Translations under genes and position numbers: made by a program
Assembly (NCBI GenBank): GCA_900757865.1
Contig: CAAEPH010000047.1
Span: 1-42,396, forward strand
Direction: 5' to 3'
DNA from: an uncultured Sutterella sp.
GTDB taxonomy: Bacteria; Pseudomonadota; Gammaproteobacteria; Burkholderiales; Burkholderiaceae_F
DNA length: 42,396 nucleotides
The notes under the pieces: model-generated
What the model saw: only the letters and a program-made list of their open reading frames with translations
Told to the model about the DNA's origin: nothing
Database searches by the model: none
Part shown: piece after piece, positions 8,153-17,500 of the stretch
Position numbering within the stretch: the first letter of the stretch is position 1
Layout of the letters: every line of letters begins with the position of its first letter

Positions 8153-8791
8153 ATGACTCATAACGTCTTCCTTGCAAGTAAAAGTCCTCGTCGCCATGCT
8201 CTGTTGACCCAAGCGGGCTTCACGGTCACGGTCATTGCGAGTCACAACCATACCTTAAAAGCTTTTGAAGGCGATGAGGTTCAGTGGCCTGGAGAATCGC
8301 CTGAGGACTATGTCGAGCGTACCGCGCATCACAAATTTGCTGAGGGTCTCCAGCAACGACAAAACCAATACAGCTCATTGGATACGATCCCTATTGTCGC
8401 CGCCGATACGGTTGTGAGCCTCGACGGTGAAGTCTTGGGGAAACCTCGTGATTCGCAAGAGGCTCAACTCTTTCTTGAGAGACTCTCTGCACGTACTCAC
8501 GAGGTCAGGACCGCAGTGGTTGTGGGACTCAATTTGGAGCGAGCACTCTGCACAACACAAACATCTTTGGTCACCTTTAAAAAACTCACGGAAGAGGAAA
8601 TCCAAGCCTACATCCAAACTCAAGAGCCTTTTGATAAGGCTGGCGGATACGGTATTCAGGGCTATGGCGGACTTTTTGTCTCTCAGCTACAAGGCAGCTT
8701 CACGGGTGTCATGGGCTTACCCATTTTTGAAACGGCTTCCTTACTTCAACAGTTTGGTTGCACGCCTTTAATGGAACCCAAAACATTCTGA
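8153..8791 (+). CDS. Maf family nucleotide pyrophosphatase
   Basis: 212 residues. Maf proteins hydrolyse non-canonical or standard nucleoside triphosphates such as dTTP, UTP or modified bases. The N-terminal LASKSPRRHALL carries the S-x-R-R motif, IVAADTVVSLDGEVLGKPRD holds the catalytic acidic region, and FDKAGGYGIQGYGGLF is the conserved late motif. The ATG at 8153 fits the family start; a longer in-frame frame from 8063 would overlap rlmH. Seven bases separate it from rlmH. In many Burkholderiales an rng gene (RNase G) comes next; it is absent here. Confidence 0.92.
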   Translation: MTHNVFLASKSPRRHALLTQAGFTVTVIASHNHTLKAFEGDEVQWPGESPEDYVERTAHHKFAEGLQQRQNQYSSLDTIPIVAADTVVSLDGEVLGKPRDSQEAQLFLERLSARTHEVRTAVVVGLNLERALCTTQTSLVTFKKLTEEEIQAYIQTQEPFDKAGGYGIQGYGGLFVSQLQGSFTGVMGLPIFETASLLQQFGCTPLMEPKTF

Positions 8792-8870
8792 TTTCCCATC
8801 CTCATAATAAGGTACAGAAGTGTGTCACAACCCACAAAAATAGGGCTCTAGTGTACAATCTTCATACCAT

Positions 8871-8899
8871 TTGAGAATTTTGTTGAAAGATTCCATAAA
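8871..8899 (+). promoter_or_regulatory. Predicted promoter for the structured RNA
   Basis: TTGAGA (8871-8876), 17-base spacer, CATAAA (8894-8899). The expected start is near 8906, six bases before the first hairpin. TTGAGA is a 5/6 match and CATAAA a 4/6 match to consensus. Confidence 0.4.
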
Positions 8900-8905
8900 G
8901 AGAAT

Positions 8906-9100
8906 TTTTCAGGTGTTTAGATAGCCCCGCGCGCTATCCTAAACACCAAAGAGAGTCGCTCTGCCACGTTCACTGACAGACCACTCAACCTTGGGTCCCG
9001 TGAATAGACTTTATTCAGTCCAAAACATGAACAACACGGGGACCGCAATAAGAGAAGTGAGCCTAGCCAGCTATTGAGCTAAGGAGCGCCTCTCAACTAG
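8906..9100 (+). ncRNA. Candidate structured RNA (non-coding RNA or long 5' leader), identity unknown
   Basis: Two structured parts are visible. First, hairpin 8912-8947: GGTGTTTAGATAGC pairs with GCTATCCTAAACACC with a single bulge. Second, a closed element 8951-9094: the ends pair (8951-8961 with 9084-9094, 10 of 11 bases), then roughly 20-base single strands on both sides form a central bubble, then a 9-bp helix (8994-9002 with 9035-9044, one bulged G) capped by a small hairpin TGAATA/TATTCA (9001-9006 or 9002-9006 with 9012-9017). A mini-hairpin AGCT-ATTG-AGCT (9069-9080) sits in the 3' side of the bubble. The closing stem, bubble and apical helix recall 6S RNA, but I do not recognise its sequence. 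No T-rich terminator follows. Confidence 0.45.
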
Positions 9101-9172
9101 ATCAATATAACAATCCCGCTTTAACACCTCACTTTCTCACTGGTGCTGTACATGTCAGGGATGTGACCTTTT

Positions 9173-9207
9173 GTCAAGTTTGACGCTCTGTAAAGCGTCG
9201 ATACAGT
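9173..9207 (+). promoter_or_regulatory. Promoter with inverted-repeat operator before the DEAD-box-like gene
   Basis: TTGACG (9180-9185), 16-base spacer, TACAGT (9202-9207). An inverted repeat GACGCT-N6-AGCGTC (9182-9199) overlaps the -35 and fills the spacer, and GTCAA-GT-TTGAC (9173-9184) overlaps the -35 from the other side. The predicted start (about 9214) is at the ATG (9216/9219) and no Shine-Dalgarno is visible, so the mRNA may be leaderless. Confidence 0.5.
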
Positions 9208-9215
9208 GAATACTC

Positions 9216-11159
9216 ATGATGGAAGACAATACCCCATTAGTTGCATCATTTGATCAACGACTGTTTTGGATGACCGACGATCTTCGTCCTTGGGCCGTAA
9301 CAAGCCCCTTTATTCAGCTAGCGCTCGAACAGGCCTTTACGGGCCGAGACCTGCGTCTGTCTGGCTCCCCGACCTCCAATCGAACACGCACAGCCTTGAT
9401 CACAGCAATGGCGCTACAACACGCCCCTGAAACAACAGGGAGCACCCTCATTGTCGCTGCAAGTGCACAATTGCATGACCTGGTCCTAGCTGAATTGCAG
9501 ACGCTTTTAGCCGATCACCCCTTGAGCGTTCAAAGTTTGAGTCCACGTCGCATCACCCAAAGCCAAATTGAGACGATCTGTCAGGGCAACTTCGAGGTAC
9601 TTGTCTCCACCTATGCGGGGTTGGAGCGCCTCATGGAAAGTGAGAGCTTTCCCAAAGAACAGATTCGGCGTCTGCTCATCTGTGATGGCGATTGGTTAGC
9701 ACAACAAGTGAGTATTAAAAAGGTTGAACGAACGCTAAACAGCTTACCGAGCGCTTGTCAGCGTTTACTGATCACATTGCCACCAACAGAAAATAATCTT
9801 GGGCTAACACAATGGCTTCGTGCCCCAAGCCTCCATCGGATTCCCGATGAAAAGACCTATAACATCACCTGTCACGAATCCGCTTTGGTTCTCGAAGCTA
9901 AAGACCTCTTAACGCACCTCTCTGAGCACCCTCTCCCCTCCCAAACGCTTATCGTGGGGGGCAGCAATACCCAGTTGCAGACACTTGCCTCGGCGTTTAC
10001 ACAACTCGGTCAGTCTTCTAAAGTCCTCTCCGAATCTGAACCCTCGCCGACGCTTGAGGCCTTCAAAGATGGAGAGCTCACCGCCTGTTTACGTGAAGAT
10101 ATCGCCATTCGTGAAACGCCATGCAAAGCCAAACATGTGTTCTACATTCGTCTTCCTGGTGGTGCCGAGGCCTACCTGGCTCTACACCAAAATTTATTAG
10201 ACGCTGAAGATCCTCAGAACAGTTTTACCTTGATCATTACGCCCAAGGAACTCCCGGCGCTACACCAACTCCTTGTTCAGTGTAATCGTCGAGTCGCCCT
10301 TCGCAACCCACTGAACTACAACGGCCTCCCAGACTATATTGGGCAAACCACTCATCGCGAACGGCTCACCATTCGTACTCCAGCACCCGCCGTTTCGCAA
10401 GAAAGCGATGACGCTACAACCGAGTCCAAAGAAGCGATGCCCGATTCGCATAACCCGTCGACAGAGCGCCTCGCGCCGGGCAAATCTAAACGCTCTGGAC
10501 GTAAGTCCTCTAAGAGCAAACGGTTCCCTCTGAATCGTAACCTTCGTAAGAAACCATCGAAAGATAGCCACACGCCATCGTCTAGTGTCTCAGAAAAGAG
10601 CCCTGACGGCTCACCAGAAACGCACGAGGGTGGTGAGAAAAAACCGCGACATTTTTCGAAGAAACGTTTTGCCGGGAACCCTAAGAAATCTCGCCCCGTG
10701 TCCAATGCTACGAAAACCTCGACGCCCGAAACCCCATCAGAGGGCAAAGAGAGCACGGAGAAAAAACCGCGCCCGAATAAAAAGTCTCGAGCATTCCGCA
10801 CTCATGAGCCAGACGGCACTCAAAACAAGCAAGACACACGTTTTTCGAAAAATACGAAGTCCCTCAAAAAGCGTCGACCACCTCGTCCTAAAATCGATGA
10901 GGACAACTTTGGCAATTCCATCTACTACCAGCCAAAGCGCCAGAATCTTCGTACTCTCCGAAGTGATCAACCGATTCATTGGGAACCTAATGATCCTTTC
11001 CATCCTGCTTCTCAAGCGCTCAGTTTGCCTCAGATGATGCCGGACGAATACCCAAGTCGTTCCCACCATCGCAACGCTAATGGCAACAAACGCTTCAATA
11101 AAACAGGATTTAACAAAAAAAATCGCTCTCGCAAACCGAATCCTCGAGGAAATGGTTAA
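9216..11159 (+). CDS. Degenerate DEAD-box helicase-like protein with a long basic disordered tail
   Basis: 647 residues. The first ~375 residues follow the layout of a DEAD-box RNA helicase: an N-terminal segment, GRDLRLSG where motif I should come, a beta-strand VAAS, LLICDGDW (157-160) at motif II, LLITLP near motif III, and a second RecA-like domain (TLIVGG, HVFYIRLPG). The catalytic residues are gone: motif I reads SPTSNRTRTA with no GKT lysine, DEAD is D157-G-D-W, and no HRxGRxxR motif VI is seen. From about residue 390 the protein is a low-complexity K/R/S/P/T tail rich in KKPR and KKSR repeats, as in RNA-binding tails of RhlE-type helicases. It may bind RNA without ATPase activity. An ATG at 9219 is an equally possible start. 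Confidence 0.7.
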   Translation: MMEDNTPLVASFDQRLFWMTDDLRPWAVTSPFIQLALEQAFTGRDLRLSGSPTSNRTRTALITAMALQHAPETTGSTLIVAASAQLHDLVLAELQTLLADHPLSVQSLSPRRITQSQIETICQGNFEVLVSTYAGLERLMESESFPKEQIRRLLICDGDWLAQQVSIKKVERTLNSLPSACQRLLITLPPTENNLGLTQWLRAPSLHRIPDEKTYNITCHESALVLEAKDLLTHLSEHPLPSQTLIVGGSNTQLQTLASAFTQLGQSSKVLSESEPSPTLEAFKDGELTACLREDIAIRETPCKAKHVFYIRLPGGAEAYLALHQNLLDAEDPQNSFTLIITPKELPALHQLLVQCNRRVALRNPLNYNGLPDYIGQTTHRERLTIRTPAPAVSQESDDATTESKEAMPDSHNPSTERLAPGKSKRSGRKSSKSKRFPLNRNLRKKPSKDSHTPSSSVSEKSPDGSPETHEGGEKKPRHFSKKRFAGNPKKSRPVSNATKTSTPETPSEGKESTEKKPRPNKKSRAFRTHEPDGTQNKQDTRFSKNTKSLKKRRPPRPKIDEDNFGNSIYYQPKRQNLRTLRSDQPIHWEPNDPFHPASQALSLPQMMPDEYPSRSHHRNANGNKRFNKTGFNKKNRSRKPNPRGNG

Positions 11160-11201
11160 ATTTAGCGAGTATTGTTGAGATTATTTTTCTAGGCATTCGT
11201 C

Positions 11202-11588
11202 ATGAAACTCTGGAAGTCTGCACTGACCCTTTCCATGCTAGTGCTTTTATCGGCTTGTACTACAGCCCCTCACTATGACGCTGGCGACACCGTGGGTGGA
11301 CCGCAAAAGCACCATCGTGTCGATAGGGGGCAGGGAGACTCTGGCACGGATCCACTGCTTGATGCCCCTCATCGGGCCTTAATTACGTGCGAATCCGAAA
11401 AGTTAGTCTCCGTTCTCCAGCGTTTTAAAGAAGTGCCTTTTGCCTGCAAAAAAATTGGTGTCTCTGCCACGATTGATGAAATGCGTGACGCCGGTTGGCG
11501 TTTACTGTCTCTCGACATCGGACAAGAAACCGAACAGGATAACCATGTAGGTTTCCCTGTCACCATTACGATGCGTAAACTCTTTTAA
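11202..11588 (+). CDS. Small lipoprotein of unknown function
   Basis: 128 residues. A lipoprotein signal peptide with hydrophobic core and lipobox LLSAC, Cys at residue 19, predicts a membrane-anchored lipoprotein; the residues after Cys (TTAP) lack the Asp+2 inner-membrane retention signal, so outer-membrane sorting is likely. The mature part is a Gly/Asp-rich linker followed by a small domain (ALITCESEKLVSVLQRFKEVPFACKKIGV ... MRDAGWRLLSLDIG, quoted in parts) with two further Cys that could pair. I do not recognise the family. It lies 42 bases after the DEAD-box-like gene and is followed by a terminator. Confidence 0.7.
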   Translation: MKLWKSALTLSMLVLLSACTTAPHYDAGDTVGGPQKHHRVDRGQGDSGTDPLLDAPHRALITCESEKLVSVLQRFKEVPFACKKIGVSATIDEMRDAGWRLLSLDIGQETEQDNHVGFPVTITMRKLF

Positions 11589-11602
11589 TCGCGCTATTGA
11601 CC

Positions 11603-11640
11603 AAAGGACCTCTGTTCAAGAGGTCCTTTATTCTTATTTT
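11603..11640 (+). terminator. Intrinsic terminator after the lipoprotein gene
   Basis: Perfect 10-bp stem AAAGGACCTC (11603-11612) / GAGGTCCTTT (11620-11629), 7-base loop, then ATTCTTATTTTT. It also shows that the in-frame extension of the next gene upstream of 11654 is non-coding. Confidence 0.85.
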
Positions 11641-11653
11641 TACGAGCCTTTTG

Positions 11654-13447
11654 ATGCCTATTCAGCAAACCTTACCTTCGCTACCCCAAGAAAAACTGAC
11701 CAAACTACGCCTTCTCATGCAACAAGAAGGCCTTCAAGGATTGCTCGTTCCCTCGTCAGATCCCTATCTCTCGGAGTATCCTCCTGCTCACTGGCAAACA
11801 CGAGCTTGGTTAACAGGATTCCATGGTAGCGCAGGGTCCGTACTCATCACCTTAGAGAAAGCGGCACTACGCACGGATAGTCGTTATTGGATTCAAGCTG
11901 AAAAAAACCTTCAAGGCACAGGTATTGATCTCATCAAAGCGGGCGCACCTCATGCACCATCGACAGCCGAATGGTTTGCTCAGCATCTCCCCGAAAAGAG
12001 CAAAGTAGGTTATTGCCCCGAGTTTTTTAGCCTTCAAGAAGACCGAACCCTACAGACTGAATTAGGAGCCCTTGGCCTTGAGGTCTCTCCTACGCGCGAT
12101 TTGGTTGATGACATTTGGTTAGATCGCCCGTCCATCCCTAAGACCCCTGTGAAGTCACGGCAAGCGGGATCGCAAAACGTAGCTACGAAACTGGAGGCAT
12201 TACGACTGGAAATGCTCAAGCATTCCGTCGCGAACTTTGTGTCGATGACGTTGGATGACATTGCCTGGGTCACCAATTTGCGTGGAGAAGACATTGCCTA
12301 CAACACCGTCTTTGTCTCACGCCTTATTGTTACTCAACAACATGCTTGGTTATTTATCAATCCTGATCGGCTTGAGCAAAAAACCATTGATGCTCTTCGC
12401 AGTGAAGGTGTGGGAATCCGCTCACCGGAGCACTTTCCTTCGGCATTGTCTAGCTTGAAAGGCCTAACCTGGATTGATCCTCAACACCTCAATGCCGCCG
12501 TTGCCCACCTCATACCGACAGAATTATTTGAACAACTCTCTCCTTTAAGCCTTGCGAAAAGCCGCAAAACATCGGGAGAAATTCAAACCATTCGTGAAGC
12601 CATGCTTCAAGATGGGATCGCCTTGGTGGAATTTTATGCCGATCTACAACGCCGTCTCGACAACCACGAGCGCTTAACTGAACTCGATGTGGTTGAACTC
12701 TTACTAAAAGCCCGGCAAAAACAACCCGACTTTATCATCGACAGTTTTGCAACAATCGCGGCTTTTGGGCCTCACGCTGCTCTACCTCACTACACCCCTG
12801 ATCCTCAACAAAATGCCACACTCACGCAAGGCCTTTTGCTCATTGATTCGGGAGGCCAATACACTGGAGGCACGACGGACATCACCCGAATGTTTGCTGT
12901 GGGGCAATTAAGTGATGAAGAGCGTTTCGACACCACCATGGTTCTCAAAGCCATGATCCATCTCACTCAAGCCATTGTTCCAGCCGGTACGTCAGGCGCG
13001 CAGTTAGACGTCTTCGCCAGAGCTCAACTCTGGCAGCAAGGTTATGATTTTGGGCATGGTACTGGGCACGGCGTTGGATACGGTCTCAGTGTGCATGAGG
13101 GCCCTTTTTACATTAGTCCTCGTGCCATGGCGGGACAAGAGCTTGGCTTGCATGAAGGCATCGTGGTCTCCGATGAGCCGGGGCTATACAAAGAAGGTCA
13201 ATGGGGCATTCGTATAGAAAATCTCATCTTGGCCACTCACGTATTTGAAAAAAACGCTGTGGACTATCTGGGTTTTGAAACGTTAACGCTTTGCCCTATT
13301 GATGTGCGTACTCTGGATCCGAAACGGTTAACCGAAGAGGAAAAAGATTGGTTAAACCACTATCACGATCACGTGCGCTCCCAACTGGCGCCTCGCGTCA
13401 GTGACATTGCACGTCAGTGGCTTATCAACGCGACGGCACCACTCTAA
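11654..13447 (+). CDS. Xaa-Pro aminopeptidase (aminopeptidase P, M24B family, long form)
   Basis: 597 residues, the long form with two creatinase-like N-terminal domains before the catalytic pita-bread domain, as in eukaryotic cytosolic XPNPEP1. It removes an N-terminal residue preceding proline. The five metal ligands are visible: D398 (LLLIDSGG), D409 (GTTDITR), H472 (GHGTGHGVG), E508 (SDEPGLY) and E522 (IRIENL). The start MPIQQTL is chosen because the frame further upstream runs through the terminator of the preceding gene. No signal peptide, so cytosolic. The efflux lipoprotein gene follows 20 bases after the stop. Confidence 0.93.
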   Translation: MPIQQTLPSLPQEKLTKLRLLMQQEGLQGLLVPSSDPYLSEYPPAHWQTRAWLTGFHGSAGSVLITLEKAALRTDSRYWIQAEKNLQGTGIDLIKAGAPHAPSTAEWFAQHLPEKSKVGYCPEFFSLQEDRTLQTELGALGLEVSPTRDLVDDIWLDRPSIPKTPVKSRQAGSQNVATKLEALRLEMLKHSVANFVSMTLDDIAWVTNLRGEDIAYNTVFVSRLIVTQQHAWLFINPDRLEQKTIDALRSEGVGIRSPEHFPSALSSLKGLTWIDPQHLNAAVAHLIPTELFEQLSPLSLAKSRKTSGEIQTIREAMLQDGIALVEFYADLQRRLDNHERLTELDVVELLLKARQKQPDFIIDSFATIAAFGPHAALPHYTPDPQQNATLTQGLLLIDSGGQYTGGTTDITRMFAVGQLSDEERFDTTMVLKAMIHLTQAIVPAGTSGAQLDVFARAQLWQQGYDFGHGTGHGVGYGLSVHEGPFYISPRAMAGQELGLHEGIVVSDEPGLYKEGQWGIRIENLILATHVFEKNAVDYLGFETLTLCPIDVRTLDPKRLTEEEKDWLNHYHDHVRSQLAPRVSDIARQWLINATAPL

Positions 13448-13467
13448 AAAACAAAAAGAGATTCACC

Positions 13468-14556
13468 ATGAAACGCATTCAGCAACTCACCTGTCTGATC
13501 TGGCTAAGTCTTTGCTTAGCAATATCGGGTTGTCAAAAAACAGCTCCCGAAACGCCGAAGGCAAAACCGCTGGTGGTATCCACGATATCCATCAAGAGTT
13601 CTGATGAACCGTTGTGGGTGGATAGTTTAGGAAGGGTGGAGTCCAGTGAAGGTGTCACCCTAAAAGCGGAGGTAAGCGCTCGAGTTAAGAAAGTGTTTTT
13701 TCAACCTGGACAAGCTGTCCACAAAAATCAGCGTCTTTACTCATTAGAAGACGGCCCCTATCGCGCCAAAGTCGCTGACACACAAGCCGCTCTGAAAAAT
13801 GCCCAAAACTCACTTAAAAAGGCAGAACGAGATTTACAGCGTAACCGCCTGCTTTGGCAACAAAAAGCCATTAGTAAGCAAACTTTTGAAGACAGCAAAA
13901 CATCTCAAGAGCTTGCTGTAGCTAATGTGGATGCGGCTAAAGCCAAGTGGCAGCAGGCCATCATTGATTTGAATCACTGTACGATATACGCCCCTGCTGA
14001 AGGCAAAATTTCAGCCTCCTTGGTGAATCCTGGTGATATGGTGACTTCTAACAGTACAGTCCTCACCACAGTAGAAACGCCATCGAACTTACGGGTCGTT
14101 TTTTCGCTTTCTGATCGATTGCTCATGGGGCGTCAGCCAACTCTGCAAAGTCCAGTTCAATTGCGTCTGGAAAATGGGCAACCCCTCTCTGGACAGCTGA
14201 GTTACCTCTCGCCAGATATCAACACCACAACGGGGCAGCGCACTTTCAAAGCTCAACTGCAAGATAATCACACTGAGGTATTACCTGGAACATTTGTGCG
14301 TGTTCGCCTCGCTGTCAGCACCCTGCACAACGTTTTTCGTGTTCCTCAAAAGGCCGTTCAACAAGTCTCCGATGGAACCTATCGGGTCTATCTCTACAAA
14401 GACGGCAAGGCTGTAGCGCAACCCGTCAAAGTAGCGCAATGGGTTGATACGGATTGGATCATCACCGAGGGGCTCCACCCACAAGACGAAGTCATTACAG
14501 ATCAATTGATTCGACTCCGCAATGGTCTGTCGGTACAACGGCAACAGCACTCTTAA
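13468..14556 (+). CDS. RND efflux periplasmic adaptor (AcrA/MexA-type lipoprotein)
   Basis: 362 residues. Signal peptide with lipobox AISGC (Cys22), then the membrane-fusion-protein order: barrel-sandwich strand (VSARVKKVFFQPGQAVHKNQRLYSLE), a coiled-coil hairpin (about residues 100-165, LKNAQNSLKKAERDL quoted in part), lipoyl half GKISASLVNPGDMV, and beta-barrel VLPGTFVRVRL. It links the inner-membrane pump to an outer-membrane channel. The start at 13468 fits the lipoprotein signal; the in-frame extension to 13417 lies inside the preceding gene. The pump gene begins 10 bases after the stop, so the two form an operon. No local repressor gene is visible. Confidence 0.93.
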   Translation: MKRIQQLTCLIWLSLCLAISGCQKTAPETPKAKPLVVSTISIKSSDEPLWVDSLGRVESSEGVTLKAEVSARVKKVFFQPGQAVHKNQRLYSLEDGPYRAKVADTQAALKNAQNSLKKAERDLQRNRLLWQQKAISKQTFEDSKTSQELAVANVDAAKAKWQQAIIDLNHCTIYAPAEGKISASLVNPGDMVTSNSTVLTTVETPSNLRVVFSLSDRLLMGRQPTLQSPVQLRLENGQPLSGQLSYLSPDINTTTGQRTFKAQLQDNHTEVLPGTFVRVRLAVSTLHNVFRVPQKAVQQVSDGTYRVYLYKDGKAVAQPVKVAQWVDTDWIITEGLHPQDEVITDQLIRLRNGLSVQRQQHS

Positions 14557-14566
14557 AGGGGCCCTC

Positions 14567-17500
14567 ATGTTAAGCCAATTTTGTATTCGCCGACCGATCT
14601 TTGCGACAGTGCTCGCCATTTTGATCGTCTTGGCGGGAATCTTGTCCTGGCAGCATTTGCCTCTGTCACAATACCCAAACATCAGTCCACCGAGCATTCG
14701 CATTTCGGCCCAATACGATGGGGCGGATGTCCAAACCATGGCGCGAACTGTCGCACAACCCATTGAGGATCAGCTCTCGGGTATTGATGGATTACTCTAC
14801 TACACCACCACGATTCGCTCGAATGGGGTGGTTTCTATCTCATGCGTGTTTGACGTTGACACTAACGCTAACGACGCCATGATGGAAATCAACAACCGTG
14901 TGCGAACTGCAGAACGCAGTCTGCCAGACATTGTCAGAGAGCGCGGTGTCTCGGTACGTAAACGTAGTGAAGAGAGTTTACTGCGTATTGCTCTATGGTC
15001 TCCTGACGGTTCATTGCTCGCCACCGATCTGGCTGACTATGCGAATTTAAATATTGTTGATGAATTAAAACGCTTACCTGGCATTGGCGACGTCAGCGTT
15101 TTCGGCAACGCTGCTTCGGCGATGCGAATTTGGTTGGATCCCGACAAAATGGGCCAGTTAGGCATTACGGTTAACGACGTTCGTAATGCTGTTAAAAGCC
15201 AGAATACGCAACGCAGCGCTGGTCGTATCGGCAACCCACCTACCGAAAGTGAGCAACAACTCTTTTACACCGTAAAAGCACCCGGACAACTCTTAACACC
15301 TGAAGATTTTGCCTCCATCGTGCTCAAGCGTGGCCCTCAGGGTGAACTCATTCGTTTACGTGATATCGCCACAACCGAGTTAGGGAAGCGCTCCTACGAA
15401 TTTCGCGTTGACTTGGATGGGAAACCCGCCATTAATATTGGGGTATACCTCAAAACAGGTGCCAATGCGATGCAGGCTGCCAAATTGGCCAAAGACCGTC
15501 TAGAAGAGCTAGCACAACAGTTCCCCAAAAATAAAGTTGCCTATCACCTCTCAGACGATTCGAGTGTGTATGTGGGAGCTTCGCTTAAAGAAGTTGAACA
15601 CACGTTATTGGAAGCGGGCGCCTTGGTTTTGTTGGTGATTTTTCTTTTCCTACAAAATTGGCGTGCGACACTCATCCCCTTGCTTGCCATCCCTGTCTCA
15701 CTCATCGGCACCATGGCGGGCCTTTGGTTATTGGGATTCTCACTGAATACATTGACGCTTTTTGCCATGACGCTAGCCATTGGCATTGTGGTCGATGATG
15801 CAATTGTGGTGATTGAAAACATCGACCGTTTGATGAGAGAGGAATTGCTTTCACCCTACGAAGCGGCTCAAAAAGCCATGACCGAGGTTGGTGGAGCCTT
15901 GGTTGCGATTGTCCTGGTGCTCTGCGCCGTTTTTATTCCGGTCGCTTTTTTAGGTGGCATTGCTGGTGAGCTTTACCGCCAATTTGCAGTCACCATTGCG
16001 GTGAGTGTCAGTCTATCTGGCTTTATCGCCCTTACCCTGACCCCTGCGTTGTGCGCCTTGATACTTAAACCACAAAACTCCGAAAAAAACACAATTCCAT
16101 TTTTTAGCTTCTTCAACCGTGGGTTGGCTGCATTAACGGAGTGTTTTGGCCGTGTAGTCAATTGGCTTTTGCATCATCGATGGGTCACTGCGCTTTTCCT
16201 CATACTGACGATAGCGAGCAGCTACACCCTCTATCAAACCTTACCGACCGCTTTCTTGCCCAAAGAAGATCAGGGCATGGTTCGGGTAGCGCTTCAATTA
16301 CCTGAAGGCGCAGCTTTCCAACGTACTGAAAAGGTCGGTTTGAGTATTTTAGAAACGCTACGACAAGAGCCTGCCATTGCTTCGATTGTCACAATGCTAG
16401 GCTTTGATGGCAATAGTGGTGACGTTCGCAGTAACGCGGCCAGTTTAAGCGTCCAGCTCAAACCTTGGGATGAACGCACAGAGAGCGCTGCGGATATGCA
16501 AATCCGGTTGCAAAAGCTCATTCGACAAAGTTCCGAGGCCACGGGTTCTGCTAGTCTTCCCGCTCCCATTCCAGGATTAGGATCAACCAACGGTTTCTCG
16601 GGTTATGTCATTGCCAGAGGGTCCGACAATCCACAACTTCTGCAAGAAGTCATGGAACAGTTCATGCAAGCCCTCCATGAACGTTCTGAGCTCACGGGAC
16701 TACGTAGCCTCCTTCAAGCCGATACACCGCAATTGTTCTTGACGGTAGATCGTGACAAGGCCCAACAACTTGGTGTTTCGATAACGGATGTCTACGACAC
16801 CATCTCTTACCTAACCGGCGGTAACTACATTAACGACTTTACGCGTAATGGCAAGACCTATCGTGTCGTTATGCAAGCCCAAGCACAGTTCCGTGATACC
16901 CCCGAAAGCTTAGCCAATGGTTGGGTACGCTCAAGCGGTGGTGAGATGGTCCCTGTGGCCTCCCTTGTCACAGTCGAGCGAACCTCAGGTACGGACTCCT
17001 TAAAACGCTTCAATGGGTACTTAGCGGGGCAATTTATCGGTAATGCTGTTCAAGGCGTGTCATCGGGTGAAGCTATTCAAATTGTGGAAGACGTCGCTCG
17101 CCGTGTGCTACCACAAGGCTACAGCGTGGAATGGAGCGACCAGGCCTACCATGAAAAGCGTATAGGCGCCTCGGCGAACCTGGCCTTGCTCTATGGACTG
17201 CTGATGGTCATGCTCATCCTTGCCGCCCTTTACGAGCGCTGGTCACTCCCATTAGCCGTGCTGATGGCCGTTCCATTTGCGATGTTAGGTGCCTTTTTAT
17301 CGCTCTTACTTCGTGATATGGCCAATGACATTTACTTCCAGATTGGCCTACTCGTTCTCATCGGATTGACCGCTAAAAATGCCATTTTGATTGTAGAGTT
17401 CGCTCAACAACTCATGGAAGAAAATGCCACCCTAACGCCAGCACAAGCGGCTTTAAAAGCGGCAAAACTTCGATTACGCCCCATTCTGATGACGTCTGCC

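Larger units (their letters stand above)
8792..9215. other. 424-base gene-free region with structured RNA and a promoter
   Basis: No credible coding sequence is present. The region contains, in order, a promoter-like pair (8871-8899), a long hairpin (8912-8947), a nested multi-stem element (8951-9094), and a promoter with an internal inverted repeat just before the next gene (9173-9207). No T-rich terminator for maf is visible. Confidence 0.6.

Noticed and set aside
8912..8947. Hairpin as a plain terminator of maf
   Set aside because: It is not followed by a U run on either strand and lies 121 bases after the stop.
9027..9077. Short ORF of 16 codons in the structured RNA
   Set aside because: No ribosome-binding site, no resemblance to a leader peptide, and it overlaps paired stems.
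9061..9094. tRNA-like D-arm segment (minus strand GGCGCTCCTTAGCTCAATAG)
   Set aside because: It begins like a tRNA, but there is no TTCGAATC-type T loop, no anticodon arm and no matching acceptor 3' strand. It is part of the structured RNA element.
11597..11653. N-terminal extension of aminopeptidase P
   Set aside because: It runs through the terminator hairpin of the previous gene.
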